NCBI GenBank assembly: GCA_002011835.1 | Contig: MTPE01000287.1 | Span: 1 to 7,727 of the forward strand | Reading direction: 5' to 3' | Length of the DNA stretch: 7,727 nt | Source of the DNA: Desulfarculaceae bacterium JdFR-95 | GTDB lineage: Bacteria; Desulfobacterota; Desulfarculia; Desulfarculales; Desulfarculaceae | Part shown: positions 6,301 to 7,727 of the stretch, piece after piece | Layout: each line of letters opens with the position of its first letter | Numbering within the stretch: the first letter of the stretch is position 1 | The notes under the pieces: model-generated | What the model was told of the DNA's origin: nothing | Databases searched by the model: none | Seen by the model: the letters and a program-made list of their open reading frames with translations, nothing else | Made by a program: the position numbers and the translations under genes

Positions 6301-7727
6301 TTGGTGGGGCGGTGGGGTTCCTGGGTGGGGGCCTGCTCGGAGACCTGTTTGGTGGCGACGACGACACCGCCGAGCGCGAGGCAGATGCCAGGAGGTTCGC
6401 CGAGCTGGCGGCCAAGCTGCGGAGTGGTGAGGGGGGCATCGAGGAGTATCTTGAGGCCCTCAGGATGGGCCACCGCAGCGACAATCGCGTGGGGGTCAAG
6501 GCGATGGACGCCTTGCGGGCCGAGCTGATGGCCCAGCAGCGACTCCCCTGGTGGGCGCCCACGGGCGGCCAGATGGGCGTAGCCACCCGCCGCGGGTGGG
6601 GCGAGCAGGAGTGGGCCCGCTTCCACCTGTACGGCGGCACCGAGGGCGGCACCGGCACCCTGGGGCTGGAGGGGTGGTTCGCCGGCGGCGGCGAAGCCTG
6701 GGGCGGCACGCCCTGGGAGCAGATCAGGGAGGCCCTGGCGGGACTCTCCGACGAGGCCATTGACCGCCTGGGCGAGAGCATCAGCCGGGTGAAGGAGCTT
6801 GCGGCCGGCTTCGATGTGGAGCTGGGTGAGCTGATGAGCCAGTTCACCACCGCCCAGCTTGCCAGCGGAGAGTGGGTAGAGGTGCTGCGCGATCAGCTCA
6901 GCCCCGCCACCCTCATCCAGAAGGCAGCCGACGAGGCCCGGGCCCAGGGCCTCAACGAGCTGGACATCGCCCAGCAGAAGGTGGCCCAGTCCATTGACGC
7001 CCTGCTGGGCGGCTTCAATCTCTCCGCCGAGCAAACCGATCAGCTCATTGACCTCCTCATGGAGAGCACGGCCTCCTACGAGGAGCTGCAAGCCAAGATG
7101 GAGGAGTACCGCTCCATCGAGGAACAGCTCAAGAAGGCCCACGAGCTTTCCAAGGAGGAGATCAAGCGGCTGGTGGCGCGGGGCCGGCAGCTCCGCGAGG
7201 AGCTGGGGTTGGGCGAGTCCGCTTTCGCCCGACTCCAGGACGGCATCGGCCAGATGGTCGAAGCCATCAACAAGGACTTCCTGCCCGCGATCAAGGACCT
7301 GATCTCCGCCCTGCGCGCAGGGGCCGGAGCCGGCGACCGCCATCATCACGGAGGGCTCATCATGCATGCGGGAGGGCTGGCGGACTGGGCCCTCTCTGTC
7401 GGGCTGATCTCCTGGCACGGCGGCGCCCGGCGTCTGCATGGCGGCGGAGGGGCGTTCTGGCCACGCCTGGCGCGGGACGAAGTCCCCGCGATCCTACAGA
7501 GGGGCGAGTTCGTGGTGCGGGCCGCGAGCGTCGATGCCCAGACCTTGCCGATCCTCGAAGCCATCAATCGCCTGGGCGCGGCTGCGGTGAAGCCGCCGCA
7601 GAGGCCGTCGATAGCAGCGCCACCCGCTGCAGTGGTTCCCGCTCCGCCGCAGGTTCATGTCTCCGTGCACGTGGAGGTGCATGGCGATGTCCTGGGGGAC
7701 GGGGCCGCGATGGAGCGCATCCAGGCC
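3330..7727 (+). CDS. Tape measure protein (lambda gpH-like), 3' end outside window
   Basis: The frame is open from ATG 3330 to the last base, 1466 codons without a stop; a TGA at 3273 and no earlier ATG/GTG/TTG fix the start. It sets tail length and is threaded inside the tube, later passing toward the host membrane. Regions: residues about 75-275, the tape-measure N-terminal domain pattern (DMAANVELARAQLEGLG, then QQMAGKGVVSLEELRQQLGERIP at about 170-192, RRHGGATQRLLDTWQGL at about 233-249); 317-377, Ala/Gly-rich hydrophobic stretch containing NPFGLMVSALGAVVVGL, a frequent tape-measure motif; about 660-790, Arg/Glu/Gln coiled coil; 829-878, a lambda H-like segment (TFKGVLTGEIEDLGDTFESF); 928-949 and 958-1007, Gly-rich hydrophobic blocks; about 1245-1320, second coiled coil; 1338-1374, His/Gly segment; DEVPAIL (1383-1389) and GEFVVR (1392-1397), the typical C-terminal 'EVPaiL..GE.V' motif; then a Pro-rich linker and VHVSVHVEVHGDV. 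Probably only a few dozen residues are missing. No well-spaced ribosome site precedes the start. Confidence 0.93.
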   Translation, partial: MTRERTIGIELTVDDKGTPKLVRFGRVAQETFARSAREAQGLERGMGRVESRADSLTRRVFSLRTALAGLGLAYVAKGFLDMAANVELARAQLEGLGYSAQAAASRIAALLGRDYSKVFGFEAARKGVVRLESVRATIGDVDRAMRILADSVAAFGGGAEEIQLVTMAIQQMAGKGVVSLEELRQQLGERIPDAAQAMAAGLGMSMAEMSALIQKGALDAATGIAAMLDELERRHGGATQRLLDTWQGLIQQMEYWWARLQQEVMASGAFDELKAALQDILARIEQAAQDGSLQEWARSVGGALADLVQALRWLGEHLDLLVVAAGAAGAALAAFKVEALAAAGGAARLAAAFGLAANPFGLMVSALGAVVVGLAALQDHLGRPVERLQELTAQTGRLADQWSRSRDRLQAFRADMEEFDRRLAESLGNQEAESRLLDSLLSKYPQLRGEYESTGEAIETINQKRGVMLSQMEAEVAAKQAEMLAKAQELTRSAGEALEEFRFALLKTADPASWAAFSAGLERLAHFRSPLVDLQKVAREMISEFNKLAALEIKLPAGRERERIAILREQVGRLIQELGSLADRNETVRARLGDMYDILKRLGGALRGRAQDMHEFSAAIWDFTDRARKAGDSIATLVRRIEELGGVPNAEGYIEPTPKDKYAGLMVRVKEAAREYQRWKEEARRQADERRRAAERQAADIIKIHREVAQERQRLEQQALEAEKRWDQERLKAQQDLSARLLELTGTTEEKRRLEVERTLAHYREQLRRGYISETPFNRLREAEWAAYYRELAETQQSAVDRMLADWASFGDHIEQLTVDALKGIQAEFTHTFKGVLTGEIEDLGDTFESFADNVLNVFASLLAQIATLWASANIAGLIRGSGYVPLTSLLPGGGGFPFGLPSPQPTGNEGYWDIGGAASFGTKTGWGGYLLAGGLGFAGGSLLAPLLFTSGRGRSFASLGAGLGAMAGMSSTLMNAIGLGAMAGPWGALLGGAVGFLGGGLLGDLFGGDDDTAEREADARRFAELAAKLRSGEGGIEEYLEALRMGHRSDNRVGVKAMDALRAELMAQQRLPWWAPTGGQMGVATRRGWGEQEWARFHLYGGTEGGTGTLGLEGWFAGGGEAWGGTPWEQIREALAGLSDEAIDRLGESISRVKELAAGFDVELGELMSQFTTAQLASGEWVEVLRDQLSPATLIQKAADEARAQGLNELDIAQQKVAQSIDALLGGFNLSAEQTDQLIDLLMESTASYEELQAKMEEYRSIEEQLKKAHELSKEEIKRLVARGRQLREELGLGESAFARLQDGIGQMVEAINKDFLPAIKDLISALRAGAGAGDRHHHGGLIMHAGGLADWALSVGLISWHGGARRLHGGGGAFWPRLARDEVPAILQRGEFVVRAASVDAQTLPILEAINRLGAAAVKPPQRPSIAAPPAAVVPAPPQVHVSVHVEVHGDVLGDGAAMERIQA

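Noticed and set aside
6168..7439. A 423-codon - strand open frame with Leu-rich sequence
   Set aside because: It mirrors the tape measure's CTG/GAG-rich helices; apparent Leu/Gln repeats are the reverse complement of those codons.

Overview
The window is a high G+C stretch (roughly two thirds G+C by eye) of a tailed-phage or prophage genome. It holds part of the head-to-tail joining and tail morphogenesis module of a siphovirus-type (long, non-contractile tail) phage. All genes are on the + strand and are packed tightly, with overlapping start and stop codons and only one 10-base intergenic gap. The host cannot be named. The G+C content, CTG/GAG/ATC/GCC-rich codon use with frequent CGG and AGG, and strong GGAGG ribosome sites fit many high-G+C bacteria. 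No integrase, tRNA, repeat array, IS element, promoter or terminator is visible, so nothing shows whether this is a prophage or a free phage.

Layout, left to right: (1) the C-terminal end of a small helical protein in the head-tail connector position, cut by the window start; (2) an HK97 gp10-type neck/tail-completion protein; (3) a tail-terminator-like protein; (4) a 74-residue conserved-looking phage protein of unknown role; (5) a 385-residue major tail tube protein with a beta-rich insert, behind a near-perfect Shine-Dalgarno site; (6) a tail assembly chaperone made in two forms, a short G-like protein (139 aa) and a long G-T-like fusion (268 aa) produced by a -1 programmed ribosomal frameshift at A AAA AAC directly before the short form's stop codon; (7) a very large tape measure protein (at least 1466 aa) that fills the right 57% of the window and runs off its end without a stop.

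How they work together: the connector, gp10-like and terminator proteins close the head and cap the tail. The tube protein polymerises around the tape measure protein, which sets tail length. The two chaperone forms, in a ratio set by the frameshift, bind the tape measure and recruit tube subunits. The order is the classic lambda/HK97 one (connector, gp10, U-like, V-like, G/GT, H).

No undescribed defence or mobile system was found. The most interesting points are the frameshift element (slippery heptamer, upstream SD-like GGAGG, downstream GC hairpin), a four-cysteine zinc-ribbon-like motif that exists intact only in the frameshifted form, the lack of a well-placed ribosome site before the tape measure gene, and the insert in the tube protein.
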